Part shown: positions 42,441 through 51,515 of the stretch, piece after piece | Layout of the letters: every line of letters starts with the position of its first letter | Numbering within the stretch: the stretch's first letter is position 1 | DNA from: Candidatus Gastranaerophilales bacterium | GTDB taxonomy: Bacteria; Cyanobacteriota; Vampirovibrionia; Gastranaerophilales; Gastranaerophilaceae | Assembly: GCA_900767135.1 (NCBI GenBank) | Contig: CAAFYU010000043.1 | Location: forward strand, 1 to 53,341 | Length of the DNA: 53,341 bases | Reading direction: 5' to 3' | Position numbers and translations under genes: made by a program | Notes under the pieces: generated by a model | Database searches by the model: none | The model's input: only the letters and a program-made list of their open reading frames with translations | Told to the model about the DNA's origin: nothing

Positions 42441-42827
42441 TTACATCAACATGTGATAATACTTCATATAATCAGACATAATTTGAGAGCTTGTCGCATT
42501 CGCCACTGTTGCTTTAAGCTCTTGTTGTTTGTCTGTTTCTGCCGATTTTTGAACCTTTTCTGTTTGGTTATTTTCAGGCATATTTTTTTGAACAGCTTCT
42601 TGTTCTTGCAATTCTTGTGCAAGCTCTGCCATTTGTGCCTGAATATTTTCCATCAAAGCCTTGTCGCCGGTGTAAGATCCGGTTGATTGAATTCCGTTAT
42701 CTTGAAATTGGCTCAAAATTTCAGACCACTCATTATAATCCGTAATCGTGGTACCTTGTGCCTGTGCAGCAGCCTGAGCTTTTTTTAGTTCGTCTTCTGA
42801 TTGAATTCCATCAATTTTTATTGACAT
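42441..42827 (-). CDS. Small helical protein upstream of the metalloprotease
   Basis: A 128-aa Gln/Glu/Ala-rich protein with a likely coiled coil (MENIQAQMAELAQELQEQEAVQ) in its middle. No signal peptide. The start at 42827 has GAGGGC 6 nt upstream; an ATG 21 codons earlier lacks one. It is same-strand with the predicted metalloprotease and could be its chaperone or partner. This is speculative, as the 90-bp gap is long. Confidence 0.55.
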   Translation of the reverse strand: MSIKIDGIQSEDELKKAQAAAQAQGTTITDYNEWSEILSQFQDNGIQSTGSYTGDKALMENIQAQMAELAQELQEQEAVQKNMPENNQTEKVQKSAETDKQQELKATVANATSSQIMSDYMKYYHMLM

Positions 42828-43073
42828 AGTCTTGCCCTCTATATAAATTTCTCTATTTATATTAAGTATATTATTCCCGTAATATTTCACAAAACATTAA
42901 ATTTGTAATAAAAATTAATGTTTGAGCCAAAGTTTATTTTTCGGAAATATACCCATTAAACACTCTTTTACGAGGTTTTTGCCGTTTCCCCCCGATTGTA
43001 GACTGATGGGCAATGTTTTTCAGAATATTTGTATGGTATAAAGATATTGTCGTCAAGTAAGGAGCAAGTAAGA

Positions 43074-44339
43074 TTGAATTTAGAAAAAATAATTATACTA
43101 TTAATTACAGTTATTGTTTTGTTCGTAACTTTGGCTTCACCACTCTTGTTACCATCAGTTGTTTTGCCTATCAATGACTCAATATTTATCATCGGTTTCG
43201 TTGTGGCCAGCTTACTTTACATGCGTTTTTCCGGAATTAAAGAAACCAAAAAACTTGAAAGAAAAATTGTTAAACAACACTCACAAATGGAAACAATTAT
43301 TAATGCTTGTCCTTTTATGGTTTTTATGAAAACTCCTAATAACAAAATTCTCTTAGGCAATGACGAATTCGCAAACCTGTTTTCCATAAAACGTGAAAGC
43401 TTAATCGGGGCAAACAGTTATAAATATATTGTACGCTCAAAAGCATGTAAAGCAGAAGATGAAATCGTTCTCAAAGAAAAACGACTTGTCACCGCAGAAA
43501 GATATGCCGATTTGTCAAACGGACAAACACATTATTTTAGAGTTGTAAAAGCTCCTATTCTTGATGAAAACAACAAAATCGAAAGCATTGTAGTAATTTA
43601 TAGAGTTATAGACAACGTTAAAGAATTAGAAGATAAAAAAGAAACGTTTATCGCAACAGTAACCCACGATTTGAAAACACCGACAATCGCACAAATTAGA
43701 GCCATTGATTTACTACTTGCCGGCACTTTGGGCAAAATTAATGACGAACAATCAGAGATTTTAAAACAAATCAAAAGATCTTGTAACTATATGTATGACT
43801 TAATTTTTACAATATTAGGTTCATTCTTATACGACAAAGGTCTAATTAAAGTTAATCCGGAAAAATTTGATTTATTAGAACTCATCGAACACACAGGACA
43901 AGCACTGCAAAATCTTTTGCAAGAAAAAACTCAAAAATTAATAATAAATTCAGAACTTCAAAACCATTATATTTATGCAGACAGAGTTCAAATAAAACGA
44001 GTTATAATCAACATTTTAGGCAATGCAATAAGCCATGGAATTGATGATACAACTATTCACATAACCATAAAAACTCATAAAAACAATATTATTCTGGACG
44101 TAGAAAACAAATCAAAATATATTACAAAAGAACAAATGAAAGATATTTTTGAAAAATTTAAACAAGTCCAAAATGCAAAATCAATTAAAACAAGTACAGG
44201 CCTAGGGCTCTATCTGTCAAAACAAATAATAGAAGCTCATGGTGGCAGTGTTTTCGCCATAAGTGACGAAAATCAAGTTTGTCATTTCGGATTTGAAATT
44301 CCACAAAAATGTGAAAAAGCCACAGCATTTATATCATAA
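43074..44339 (+). CDS. Sensor histidine kinase (PAS-type), orphan
   Basis: A 421-aa membrane kinase. Two membrane helices (about 5-23 and 36-53) are followed by a PAS-like domain (about 75-190), an H-box with FIATVTHDLKTP, an N-box NILGNAISHG and the G-box GLGLYLSKQ. It should autophosphorylate on the His of the H-box and pass the phosphate to a response regulator. The TTG at 43074 is preferred because GGAG lies 9 nt upstream; an ATG 15 codons earlier lacks a ribosome site. No response-regulator gene is adjacent. A terminator follows. Confidence 0.88.
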   Translation: MNLEKIIILLITVIVLFVTLASPLLLPSVVLPINDSIFIIGFVVASLLYMRFSGIKETKKLERKIVKQHSQMETIINACPFMVFMKTPNNKILLGNDEFANLFSIKRESLIGANSYKYIVRSKACKAEDEIVLKEKRLVTAERYADLSNGQTHYFRVVKAPILDENNKIESIVVIYRVIDNVKELEDKKETFIATVTHDLKTPTIAQIRAIDLLLAGTLGKINDEQSEILKQIKRSCNYMYDLIFTILGSFLYDKGLIKVNPEKFDLLELIEHTGQALQNLLQEKTQKLIINSELQNHYIYADRVQIKRVIINILGNAISHGIDDTTIHITIKTHKNNIILDVENKSKYITKEQMKDIFEKFKQVQNAKSIKTSTGLGLYLSKQIIEAHGGSVFAISDENQVCHFGFEIPQKCEKATAFIS

Positions 44340-44350
44340 GTTGACAACCC

Positions 44351-44381
44351 GAAAACCCCAAGATGATTTCTCGGGGTTTTC
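44351..44381 (+). terminator. Terminator after the histidine kinase gene
   Basis: GAAAACCCC...GGGGTTTTC forms a 9-bp stem starting 11 bp beyond the kinase stop codon. The T-run is short. Confidence 0.7.
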
Positions 44382-44426
44382 AGTGTTATGGTTTAATGAG
44401 GAAGGAGAGTTGGTAATAAAACTTGA

Positions 44427-45563
44427 TTATGCCTCACTTTTGCCACCAAACAAGCAACGTGCCAAAAATGCAACACCACCGGCAATTAGACCATATTTGC
44501 CTGCTTTTTGTAATTTAAAACTTTTAACTGCTTGCCCCAATTCTTTTGGAGCTCCTTCTTTAAGTGCTTTTGCACCTTTATCCCAGTGAGCTTCAAATTG
44601 TTGTTTTAAACCTTGATTAATTCCGTCGATTTTAACCTGATGAATCATATCTCTTTTTACCAGATTGTTTAACAAGTTATCTCTTGTTCCAAATGTATTT
44701 GCTAATCTTCCAGCTTTTTGAGCAATTTCAGCCTCAGTGCCTTTAATACCATAAGCAGATGCGTTATTTTTGAAAAATGCTGTTAAATCTTCAACAGTAG
44801 CTTCCGGTTTCATTGCCATTACCTGAGATTTAAGACCATTGATTTGATTTAATCTTGTTTGATGATGTGCCAATGAATTAGGATTTCCTAATCTAGTAAC
44901 ACGTTCTCGGATTTTTGTAATATCAATCTTTTCAAGTTCAGGCTTAATTTGTTCAATTGCATTTTTTGCAGCTTCCGGAGTCTGAATAGATGCCGGAAGT
45001 TTGGCACGAACTTCTTGTGGCAAATCCTCAATTTTTGTTAATCCGGCAAGCTTTTGAACAGCTTCATACTGTTCAACACCTGCAATACCTACTTTTTGAT
45101 AAATCGGATTTGCTTGTTTTGCGTACAATGCATCATATTTTAATTTCCCTGCATTTTCAAGATTTTGTTTATTTAAAACTTCTAAAAATGAAGAATTCAC
45201 TTTACCATCTTTCATCGGGTTAGTTCCCAAATAATAAACTCCGGCAGCAGTTGCACCACCAACAGCACCACCTGTCAAAAGTTTTGAACCAAGTGAAGGA
45301 CCTTCTTCTTGACTTGATGATGATTCAAATGTATCCGTAGCAGGAGCTCCTTGAAGATTAGCTCCTTGGAAAGTAGGAGCATTACCATAATTACTATAAT
45401 TACCATAATTTGCTAAATCTGTTTGTTGTAGAGAATTGCCAAAAACAGACTGTGCCATAAAATCATCATTCATTGCAGATGCACTTGGCATTAAAAAAGG
45501 ATTGTTAAATTGATTGTACATACCTTGATTGTAAAAATAATTTGTCCCAATTTCTCCTACCAT
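44427..45563 (-). CDS. FxG/DxFE-type protein with two hydrophobic segments
   Basis: A 378-aa protein. The first 80 residues are Asn/Tyr/Gln-rich and include TFQGANLQG (64-72) and ATDTFESS (75-82), the same FxG...DxFE layout as two other proteins here. A Gly/Ala hydrophobic segment (LLTGGAVGGATAAGVYYLG) follows, then about 230 residues of helix. The C-terminus ends in a second hydrophobic stretch (YGLIAGGVAFLARCLFGG). There is no signal peptide. Function unknown; probably membrane-associated and lineage-specific. Confidence 0.6.
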   Translation of the reverse strand: MVGEIGTNYFYNQGMYNQFNNPFLMPSASAMNDDFMAQSVFGNSLQQTDLANYGNYSNYGNAPTFQGANLQGAPATDTFESSSSQEEGPSLGSKLLTGGAVGGATAAGVYYLGTNPMKDGKVNSSFLEVLNKQNLENAGKLKYDALYAKQANPIYQKVGIAGVEQYEAVQKLAGLTKIEDLPQEVRAKLPASIQTPEAAKNAIEQIKPELEKIDITKIRERVTRLGNPNSLAHHQTRLNQINGLKSQVMAMKPEATVEDLTAFFKNNASAYGIKGTEAEIAQKAGRLANTFGTRDNLLNNLVKRDMIHQVKIDGINQGLKQQFEAHWDKGAKALKEGAPKELGQAVKSFKLQKAGKYGLIAGGVAFLARCLFGGKSEA

Positions 45564-45651
45564 AATATAACCTTTCGAAAATTAATAAACCTACCTTAAA
45601 TATATAAACAATTTTTGTGATTTAAAATTGCGTTTTTTGTATAATTTGAGT

Positions 45652-45764
45652 AACAAATTTTTACAATTAAAATAAAACTACTAACACTCATAAAACAGCT
45701 CCAACTATCATAAACAACATAAAAAGCTCCATCGGAACATCTGGTATCGGAGCTTTTTTTGTTG
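45652..45764 (+). ncRNA. Candidate small RNA
   Basis: A TGTATAAT extended -10 box at 45638-45645 is followed by about 65 nt without an ORF and then a strong terminator (45720-45761). The transcript would be about 110 nt. The support is a promoter plus terminator with no coding frame between. It could also be only an antisense readout of the minus-strand terminator. Confidence 0.35.
45720..45761. terminator. Bidirectional Rho-independent terminator
   Basis: AAAAAGCTCCATCGGA and TATCGGAGCTTTTTTT form a stem with one mismatch and an 8-nt loop. T-runs occur on both strands, so it can serve the minus-strand gene at 45798-46001. Confidence 0.85.
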
Positions 45765-45797
45765 TTTTTATTTAATTTTGGATTATTGGGCGAGCTA

Positions 45798-46001
45798 TTA
45801 GTTGTTACTCAAAACTAATTTCAAAGTAGCAAGATTTTTTATAGCCAACATTGCATGTTTATTGTGTTGACTTTCAGAAATATTAAATATTCTAATAATA
45901 CGTTGGATTTCTGCCAAATCCTTCCAAGATTCAATCTTGTAAACGTTTTTAATAGGGTCAGAAACAACTGACATCAATGTATTTAATTCCTGTTCTTTCA
46001 T
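45798..46001 (-). CDS. Small helical protein, unknown
   Basis: A 67-aa all-helical protein (MKEQELNTLMSVVSDPIKNV...). AGAGGA lies about 9 nt upstream of the ATG, and a terminator follows. No family is recognised. It is transcribed alone, next to a repeat-rich gap. Confidence 0.55.
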   Translation of the reverse strand: MKEQELNTLMSVVSDPIKNVYKIESWKDLAEIQRIIRIFNISESQHNKHAMLAIKNLATLKLVLSNN

Positions 46002-46147
46002 AAAATCTTATCCTCTTTCCTGTATATTTATATAAAGGATTTTTTAATTCGAGAATTGCCTTTTTTGAACAAATGTGCTTAATATTTGTTTACAAAGGTT
46101 GAAAAGCAGCTAGGCAGCTAAGAAGCAGGGCAGCTATGCTGGATATA

Positions 46148-46347
46148 GATGCATAGAGGCATGGGCTGTTTCAGTTGAATTAATTTTTATTCATTGCAAC
46201 TTTATTAGATAATTATTAGCTGGATTCTTTGCTTGCATCGTAGGCGAGTAACGAGCCGTACGAGGCAGGATACCCTTTGGGGTACGCTGTCGCTCAGAAT
46301 GACGACAAATAGCTTTTGTTTCAAACTTATCGTCTTAACGTCCTTTA
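46148..46347. repeat. Composite dispersed repeat, copy 2, in a gene-free stretch
   Basis: The stretch 46002-46380 holds no gene. From 46101 it has GCAGCTAGGCAGCTAAGAAGCAGGGCAGC, then the module matching 13266-13411, split by about 55 bp of extra sequence that contains TACCCTTTGGGGTA. The core CTGGATTCTTT...CGCTCAGAATGACGA is shared with 48416-48450 and 52545-52583. Confidence 0.7.
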
Positions 46348-46380
46348 TTCCTGATACGACTCCGTAATTAATGTGCCAAA

Positions 46381-47154
46381 TTAATTTTTCCCATCAACAG
46401 CTTTTTTGGCTTGTTTCCACAATTTATCATATTCCCCAAATGAGTATTCTTCTAACGGTTTTTCTGCCAACTCTTCCATTTTTCTAAAACGAGCCATAAA
46501 TTTATTGTTTGCACCTATCAAAGCTTGTTCTGCATCAATCTTGTTCCAACGAGCAAGATTTACGACTGCAAAAAGGATATCACCAAACTCTTCTTCCATG
46601 TGAGCCCTGTCGTGTTCTGCTTTTGCTTCTTTAAATTCCTCAAACTCTGAATTAATGCATTCATAAAGCGTTTCTTCATCAGGCCATTCAAACCCTTGTT
46701 TTACTGCTCTTTTGCTAATTTTTTGAGCACTCATTAATGCAGATTGAGCTTTTGAAATTCCGTCCATTGCAGATTTTCGTTCTGTTTTTTCTTCTTTTTT
46801 TAACTTATCCCAATTGTCGACTATATCTTGTGTTGAACTTACTTTTACATTTCCAAAAACATGCGGGTGACGGTGGATAAGCTTTTCATTCAAAACTTTT
46901 GCGACATCGTCAAGATTAAAATCCCCTTCATCATCAGCGATTTGAGCATGCAAAAGAACTTGCAAAAGAACATCACCCAACTCTTCTTTCAAATTATCCA
47001 TATCATCAGAATTTATTGCGTCAACCGCCTCATAAGCTTCTTCAAGCATATTCGGCTTCAAAGTTTTGTGAGTTTGTGCCCTATCCCATTCACAACCATC
47101 AGGAGAGCGTAAAATTCTAACTGTTTCAATTAATTTATTCAAATTTTCATACAT
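46381..47154 (-). CDS. mazG: Nucleoside triphosphate pyrophosphohydrolase MazG
   Basis: A 257-aa protein with two MazG domains. The first shows CEWDRAQTHKTLKPNMLEEAYEAVDAI and LKEELGDVLLQVLLHA, the second EFEEFKEAK and MEEEFGDILFAVVNLARW. The Glu/Asp residues (ExxE...ExxD) bind magnesium. It hydrolyses NTPs to NMP and pyrophosphate, which in the family limits mutagenic or regulatory nucleotides. The full two-domain length is typical of the E. coli-type enzyme. No mazEF toxin genes are nearby. Confidence 0.93.
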   Translation of the reverse strand: MYENLNKLIETVRILRSPDGCEWDRAQTHKTLKPNMLEEAYEAVDAINSDDMDNLKEELGDVLLQVLLHAQIADDEGDFNLDDVAKVLNEKLIHRHPHVFGNVKVSSTQDIVDNWDKLKKEEKTERKSAMDGISKAQSALMSAQKISKRAVKQGFEWPDEETLYECINSEFEEFKEAKAEHDRAHMEEEFGDILFAVVNLARWNKIDAEQALIGANNKFMARFRKMEELAEKPLEEYSFGEYDKLWKQAKKAVDGKN

Positions 47155-47294
47155 AACAACATATCCTCATTTTTTAATTTATTCTACATCTAACGGAGGA
47201 GAAATTCAATCAATAATCCTACAAAAGGTTGAGCCAATAATTTTTGCCTGATGATATCCTTATAATGTCGAGATTATACGAAAGGATATTTAAC

Positions 47295-47807
47295 ATGGCA
47301 AATTTATCAGTATCATCTATTCGTGAGAGAATTTTTAACACAAGTAAACACGAATCAGTAACACAGAGAAATTCATCAAATCCATTTGCAGCATCTTCTT
47401 TCAAAGGCAACGTATTAACTGCAGATGTATTTGAATCATCAGCAAAAAAATCAAACAACAACATCAACTTCACAGGCAAACTTAAAGCAAGTGCCTTGGT
47501 TGGTTCTATTTCAGGAATTGGCGAAAGATTTCAACACGTAATCGACTCAGTTGTAGCATTTGGTAACAGAGTAAAAGAAAACGTTGTAAACGGTTGGAAT
47601 AAATTAAACAGTATTGAAATTTCATTCACTCCTGCAAAAGACAAAGCTGTTTCTATGTACAACTCAGCAAAAGAAATTTTGGGAACATCTGTTACAGACT
47701 TGGTTTCCTCAAAAACATCAGCAAGATCAGTTGCTAAGATGGAAGACATGGTAATGGCAAGACAAATGTTTGCGGACAGCGTTTCAGCTTGGGAAGCTGC
47801 TGTATAG
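47295..47807 (+). CDS. FxG/DxFE-type small protein
   Basis: A 170-aa protein. Residues 35-48 (SFKGNVLTADVFESS) and 57-61 (INFTG) carry the motif seen in the proteins at 31331 and 44427. A helical C-terminal part follows, with VMARQMFADSVSAWEAAV at the end. No signal peptide. The start at 47295 has AAAGGA 7 nt upstream; the frame extends 17 codons further without one. It lies 15 bp before the next gene and probably forms an operon with it. Confidence 0.6.
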   Translation: MANLSVSSIRERIFNTSKHESVTQRNSSNPFAASSFKGNVLTADVFESSAKKSNNNINFTGKLKASALVGSISGIGERFQHVIDSVVAFGNRVKENVVNGWNKLNSIEISFTPAKDKAVSMYNSAKEILGTSVTDLVSSKTSARSVAKMEDMVMARQMFADSVSAWEAAV

Positions 47808-47822
47808 TTGGAGGTTTGATAA

Positions 47823-48194
47823 ATGGTAGAAAAAAGAATAGTAAAAGACGTTACAAATATTATTGATGGTTTGGGAAGAAACGAAAACCCTGAAACTATC
47901 GCAATCTTAGAAGATGTTGGAACAAACTCAAAAGTTGACGCTATCAGAGAAATGACATCTCGTGCTTTGGTTAAGAAAAACATGCATGATTCTTTGAAAG
48001 TAGTTATTACAAACAAAGGTAAAGGCATCAACGATATGTCAACAGTTGTAGCAATGAGCACAATCAACGAATTGTTGTCATTGAATGACAAAACAGAAGC
48101 TATGAAAATTTTGGAAGAAACTGTTGATCAAAATTCTGACGAAGAAGTTAGAGATAACGCTCGTTCAGTAAAAGCTTTGATGGCACTTTCATAG
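47823..48194 (+). CDS. Helical protein, unknown, partner of 47295
   Basis: A 123-aa all-helical protein (RIVKDVTNIIDGLG, DAIREMTSRAL, AMKILEETV) with HEAT/ARM-like periodicity. GGAGG lies 8 nt before the ATG. It follows 47295 in an apparent two-gene operon ended by a terminator. No motif or family is recognised. Confidence 0.55.
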   Translation: MVEKRIVKDVTNIIDGLGRNENPETIAILEDVGTNSKVDAIREMTSRALVKKNMHDSLKVVITNKGKGINDMSTVVAMSTINELLSLNDKTEAMKILEETVDQNSDEEVRDNARSVKALMALS

Positions 48195-48251
48195 ATTGAA
48201 AGTAAATATATAAATTTGCCAGATTTTATATATTGAACATACCCCTTTAAA

Positions 48252-48279
48252 AAGACTCCGCATGGAGTCTTTTTTATGT
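48252..48279 (+). terminator. Rho-independent terminator
   Basis: AAAAAGACTCC-GCAT-GGAGTCTTTTTTA follows the two-gene operon. Confidence 0.9.
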
Positions 48280-48294
48280 TGCATAATTGTTTCT

Positions 48295-48480
48295 TGCAAT
48301 AGAGCAGCTAAATTGATTACGAAGTCAAAATGCCACGATAGTGGAATGAGCAATAACTCGTTAGCGAAACAAATAACAAAACGAGTGCTGTTTGAGCGGG
48401 AAAGTTGTTTAATAGACTGGATTACTTCGCTATTCGCTCGTAATGACGATTACATAATCTATTATGCATGTACATAGCGA
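48295..48480. repeat. Repeat-rich gene-free stretch
   Basis: 48280-48590 has no credible gene. It contains AGCAGCTAA, a TCGTTAGCGAA / ACGAGTG-type palindrome cluster, and ACTGGATTACTTCGCTATTCGCTCGTAATGACGA (48416-48450), a divergent copy of the CTGGATTCTTT...CAGAATGACGA core. Confidence 0.6.
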
Positions 48481-48596
48481 GTTCACTCGTTTCAAGTTGA
48501 GCTTACAAGTTATTAGCAAATGGAGCATGTGGCTGGTTTTGTGGAACTTTTTCCATAAAAAGTTCCCGCTGTCCGCGCAGGACATAAATACAAACA

Positions 48597-48628
48597 AAAA
48601 GACATCTTTTTCAAGATGCCTTTTTGCT
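48597..48628 (-). terminator. Terminator of the adhesin gene
   Basis: AAAAAGACATCTTT...AAGATGCCTTTTTG forms a hairpin with one bulge about 23 bp past the adhesin stop. The minus-strand reading has the T-run. Confidence 0.75.
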
Positions 48629-48650
48629 ATTATCTATTTCGACTTCGAAA

Positions 48651-51254
48651 TTATTTTTTCAATTGTTCCCAGAAGTATCTGCCAGGAGCTGTAATTTTGG
48701 TATTGTCAACTGTTGCCTTTTTAGCACCTTTGTTAACAACTCGAACCGCTTCTTCACTTGAAATAGTTCCGTTTACAGTCATGCCATCACCTTTGTTTAG
48801 AACAACAGCTGAGCCTTTACCTGTTGTTGTAATTGCTCCACCAACAGTCATATTGCCTTTTTGGTTGTACAACTCAGATTGAGAGCCGGAATTTGTCATA
48901 TTACCTTCGTATCTCAAGCCTTCTTGACCTGAAATATTTTTGATAAGAGTTTGACCTGCACCATCTGATACAAATCCAGATGTTACATTAATTCCTGTAC
49001 CGTTAGCTCTTGCTGCGGCATAGAAACCGTTGTTTGCATCAAGTGCACCATTACTATTGTTGTGAACAGTACCACCAAGATTCAATTTACCTTCATTAGC
49101 AAGGATATTCAAACGACCGTTGTTAGTGATTTCGTTGTTTACAGTCATATCACCTGAACCGTAGTTCTTAATATTGATATTTGTATCACTTGTAACAGTT
49201 GAACCTTTTGCCAATGTCATTGAAGCGCCACCAGCTCTATTGATGATACCTAGATCACCGTCAGATTGAATATTTCCGGATACATACATATCGCCACTGT
49301 AATTATTAATTGCAGTTTTGCCACCATTTGTAATTGTACCTTGAAGGTCAATTCCTCTTTGACCGGCAACTGTTCTGCCTTCGTGTTTAATCGCTAAGCT
49401 TTCACCTGCGGCGTTGTTAATAATCTTAGTACCGGTAGCAGCAGAAATTCCTGTTGAATTTTCTCTGGAATAAATTACCAAGCGACCATCATTATTTGTG
49501 ATGTTTCCGGCTTTTGTTCCATCAGAAGATGTTGCAAGTGCCAATTGACCTGCATCGTTGTAAACAGTTGTGTCACCGGTGTTATTGATATCACCAACAA
49601 TTGTCATACCGTCAGCACCGTAGTTTTTCAACTTTAATTTGCCTTCGTTAGTAACAGTTGCATTTTTGGTATAAATTACGCCTGTTCCTTTGTTATTAAT
49701 AGTCATGTTGCCCATGTTATTAATATTTCCGTTTACAAGCATTGCACCATTTTCGTTGATAATTGCAGTTTCAGCATCATCAGCATCTGGACGGTTTGAA
49801 ACAGTGCCATCAATTGTCATGCCGTTTGCACCACGATTTTTGATTGAAACAGTTCCTTTGCCTGCAACATTACCTGATGATGTTACAGCTAATTTACCAT
49901 CTCCACTGTTCAAAATGTTAATTGCACCTTCATCAGCAATTGAAACTTTACCATTAATATCTAAATCACCTGCTTTGTTTTCAATTGAAACAAGTGTATC
50001 TGATTTTACGCCAGAAACGCTCATACCACGATTGCTAGAATTTTCAATTCTAACAGTTCCGGCAGAAGAAACTTTATCAGCAGTATTAGAAATAATTAAT
50101 TTACCGCCACGATTTACAAATCTAAGATTAGAGCCTGAAACAGCACCGGTAACAATCATACCGCCTGCACCTTCATTAACAAAGTTTGCCATTTTGGTTG
50201 GTTCGGCAGTACCTGAAAAGTTTAAACCTCCTGACGAACTACCATTAATTACATGAAGATTTTTATCAGTAGACAAAGTTCCGCTAATTCTTGCATTTCC
50301 ACCTTTGTTTGAAATATTCAAATCGGCATTAGCGTTTTTAACCGTACCACCAATATTCAATTCACCGGCTTTGTTATAAACATTTAATTCGTTTGTTGAT
50401 TGAACTAAACCTGAAATTTTTGTTCCATTAGTTCCGTTGTTTGTGATATACAAACCGCTATCTTTTTTACCGGCAATAGCAGCTCCATTCACGACTTTAC
50501 CTTGAATATTAATTCCACCGGCACCACTTGCTGTTTTAAGTTGGATATTTGAACCGTTTTGAGTGAATGCAGATGCATTTTGAATTCCGGTTGTATTTAC
50601 CAAAGTATTAAACAATTCAGCAGCACGAGCCTGTGTTGAAAATGCTTCTGTTGTATTTACACCGTTCAAAATTCCGCCATTGGCACCAACATTAATATCA
50701 CTGCCACGAAGTTGAACGCCGTTTCTTGCAAATACTTTACCATCAATGCTAATAGTACCTGCATTTGTTGTACCATTCAACAAATGAGAAACATTGTTGA
50801 TGTTTTCATAATTACCGGCCGCATATTCTGTAAGTAATTTATTATAAGCTGATGTTGTTGGTGTTGTAACCGATAAAGTTCCAACATTCAAAACGCCTGA
50901 TGCTCCGACTGTCAAGCCGTTTGGAGAAATGAATACGGCATGCCCGTTATAAAAATTACCGTCACGCATTGTATTCAAAATACCATTTACATTCACTCCG
51001 TTTTGAACAAGGTTGATAAATGTATTAATATCTTTTGTATTTTGATATTTAAAGATTAAATTCGCAACATCGCCCTCGCCTACGGTGAAATTATTATACT
51101 TTCTGTAACCAACATCACCGTTAATTTTGGCAGGATCAATATTGAATGTACCATTACTTCCATTTGCAAATCCATCAATAGTGGAAGTTGCATTAGCACA
51201 CGACACAGACAATACTGTCGCAACAGCTGCGATTAGTAATTGTTTTTTGTTCAT
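48651..51254 (-). CDS. Filamentous hemagglutinin / LktA-type adhesin
   Basis: An 867-aa protein with a signal peptide (1-22, ending CANA). The two-partner-secretion-like domain follows, with GHAVFISPNGLTVGASGVLNVG (about 103-124). The rest is a beta-helix of more than twenty short repeats of the form (N/K)xGxxxxVxGxI. The N-terminal domain marks proteins exported through a TpsB/Omp85 pore; no such partner gene is nearby. No C-terminal barrel is present. An upstream region of 260 bp (51255-51515) holds no gene, only AT-rich sequence with a TGTAACAA half-palindrome. Likely a secreted surface filament or adhesin. Confidence 0.85.
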   Translation of the reverse strand: MNKKQLLIAAVATVLSVSCANATSTIDGFANGSNGTFNIDPAKINGDVGYRKYNNFTVGEGDVANLIFKYQNTKDINTFINLVQNGVNVNGILNTMRDGNFYNGHAVFISPNGLTVGASGVLNVGTLSVTTPTTSAYNKLLTEYAAGNYENINNVSHLLNGTTNAGTISIDGKVFARNGVQLRGSDINVGANGGILNGVNTTEAFSTQARAAELFNTLVNTTGIQNASAFTQNGSNIQLKTASGAGGINIQGKVVNGAAIAGKKDSGLYITNNGTNGTKISGLVQSTNELNVYNKAGELNIGGTVKNANADLNISNKGGNARISGTLSTDKNLHVINGSSSGGLNFSGTAEPTKMANFVNEGAGGMIVTGAVSGSNLRFVNRGGKLIISNTADKVSSAGTVRIENSSNRGMSVSGVKSDTLVSIENKAGDLDINGKVSIADEGAINILNSGDGKLAVTSSGNVAGKGTVSIKNRGANGMTIDGTVSNRPDADDAETAIINENGAMLVNGNINNMGNMTINNKGTGVIYTKNATVTNEGKLKLKNYGADGMTIVGDINNTGDTTVYNDAGQLALATSSDGTKAGNITNNDGRLVIYSRENSTGISAATGTKIINNAAGESLAIKHEGRTVAGQRGIDLQGTITNGGKTAINNYSGDMYVSGNIQSDGDLGIINRAGGASMTLAKGSTVTSDTNINIKNYGSGDMTVNNEITNNGRLNILANEGKLNLGGTVHNNSNGALDANNGFYAAARANGTGINVTSGFVSDGAGQTLIKNISGQEGLRYEGNMTNSGSQSELYNQKGNMTVGGAITTTGKGSAVVLNKGDGMTVNGTISSEEAVRVVNKGAKKATVDNTKITAPGRYFWEQLKK

Positions 51255-51515
51255 AAGTCATACTCCTTATAATTATGAATCACTTGTATTTGCATTGTAT
51301 TACATAGAAAAAAAGAACAAATAAAAATTTGCCATTATGTAACAAAATATTAAACTTCTCTTCTTTTAAACCATAAGCTTATTCTCCTTTTTTAAAAAAT
51401 TAAAACTTTTCATAATTGCACATACCTTTATAAAGTATTTTACGGCACAATAATTGCAAAAATTTAGAAAATTTTAAGAAATATTAACATTAATTTTTAA
51501 TTTATTTTATACAAA

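Noticed and set aside
44263..44589. 108-aa plus-strand ORF at the end of the histidine kinase
   Set aside because: It overlaps the kinase gene, the terminator and the opposite-strand gene at 44427; its composition is that of shadow translation.
46381..47154. Toxin-antitoxin module at mazG
   Set aside because: Neighbouring genes do not resemble MazE/MazF or other toxin families; MazG here looks like the housekeeping enzyme.
48262..48694. Two small plus-strand ORFs of 71 and 76 aa
   Set aside because: They cover the terminator and repeat region and lack ribosome sites.
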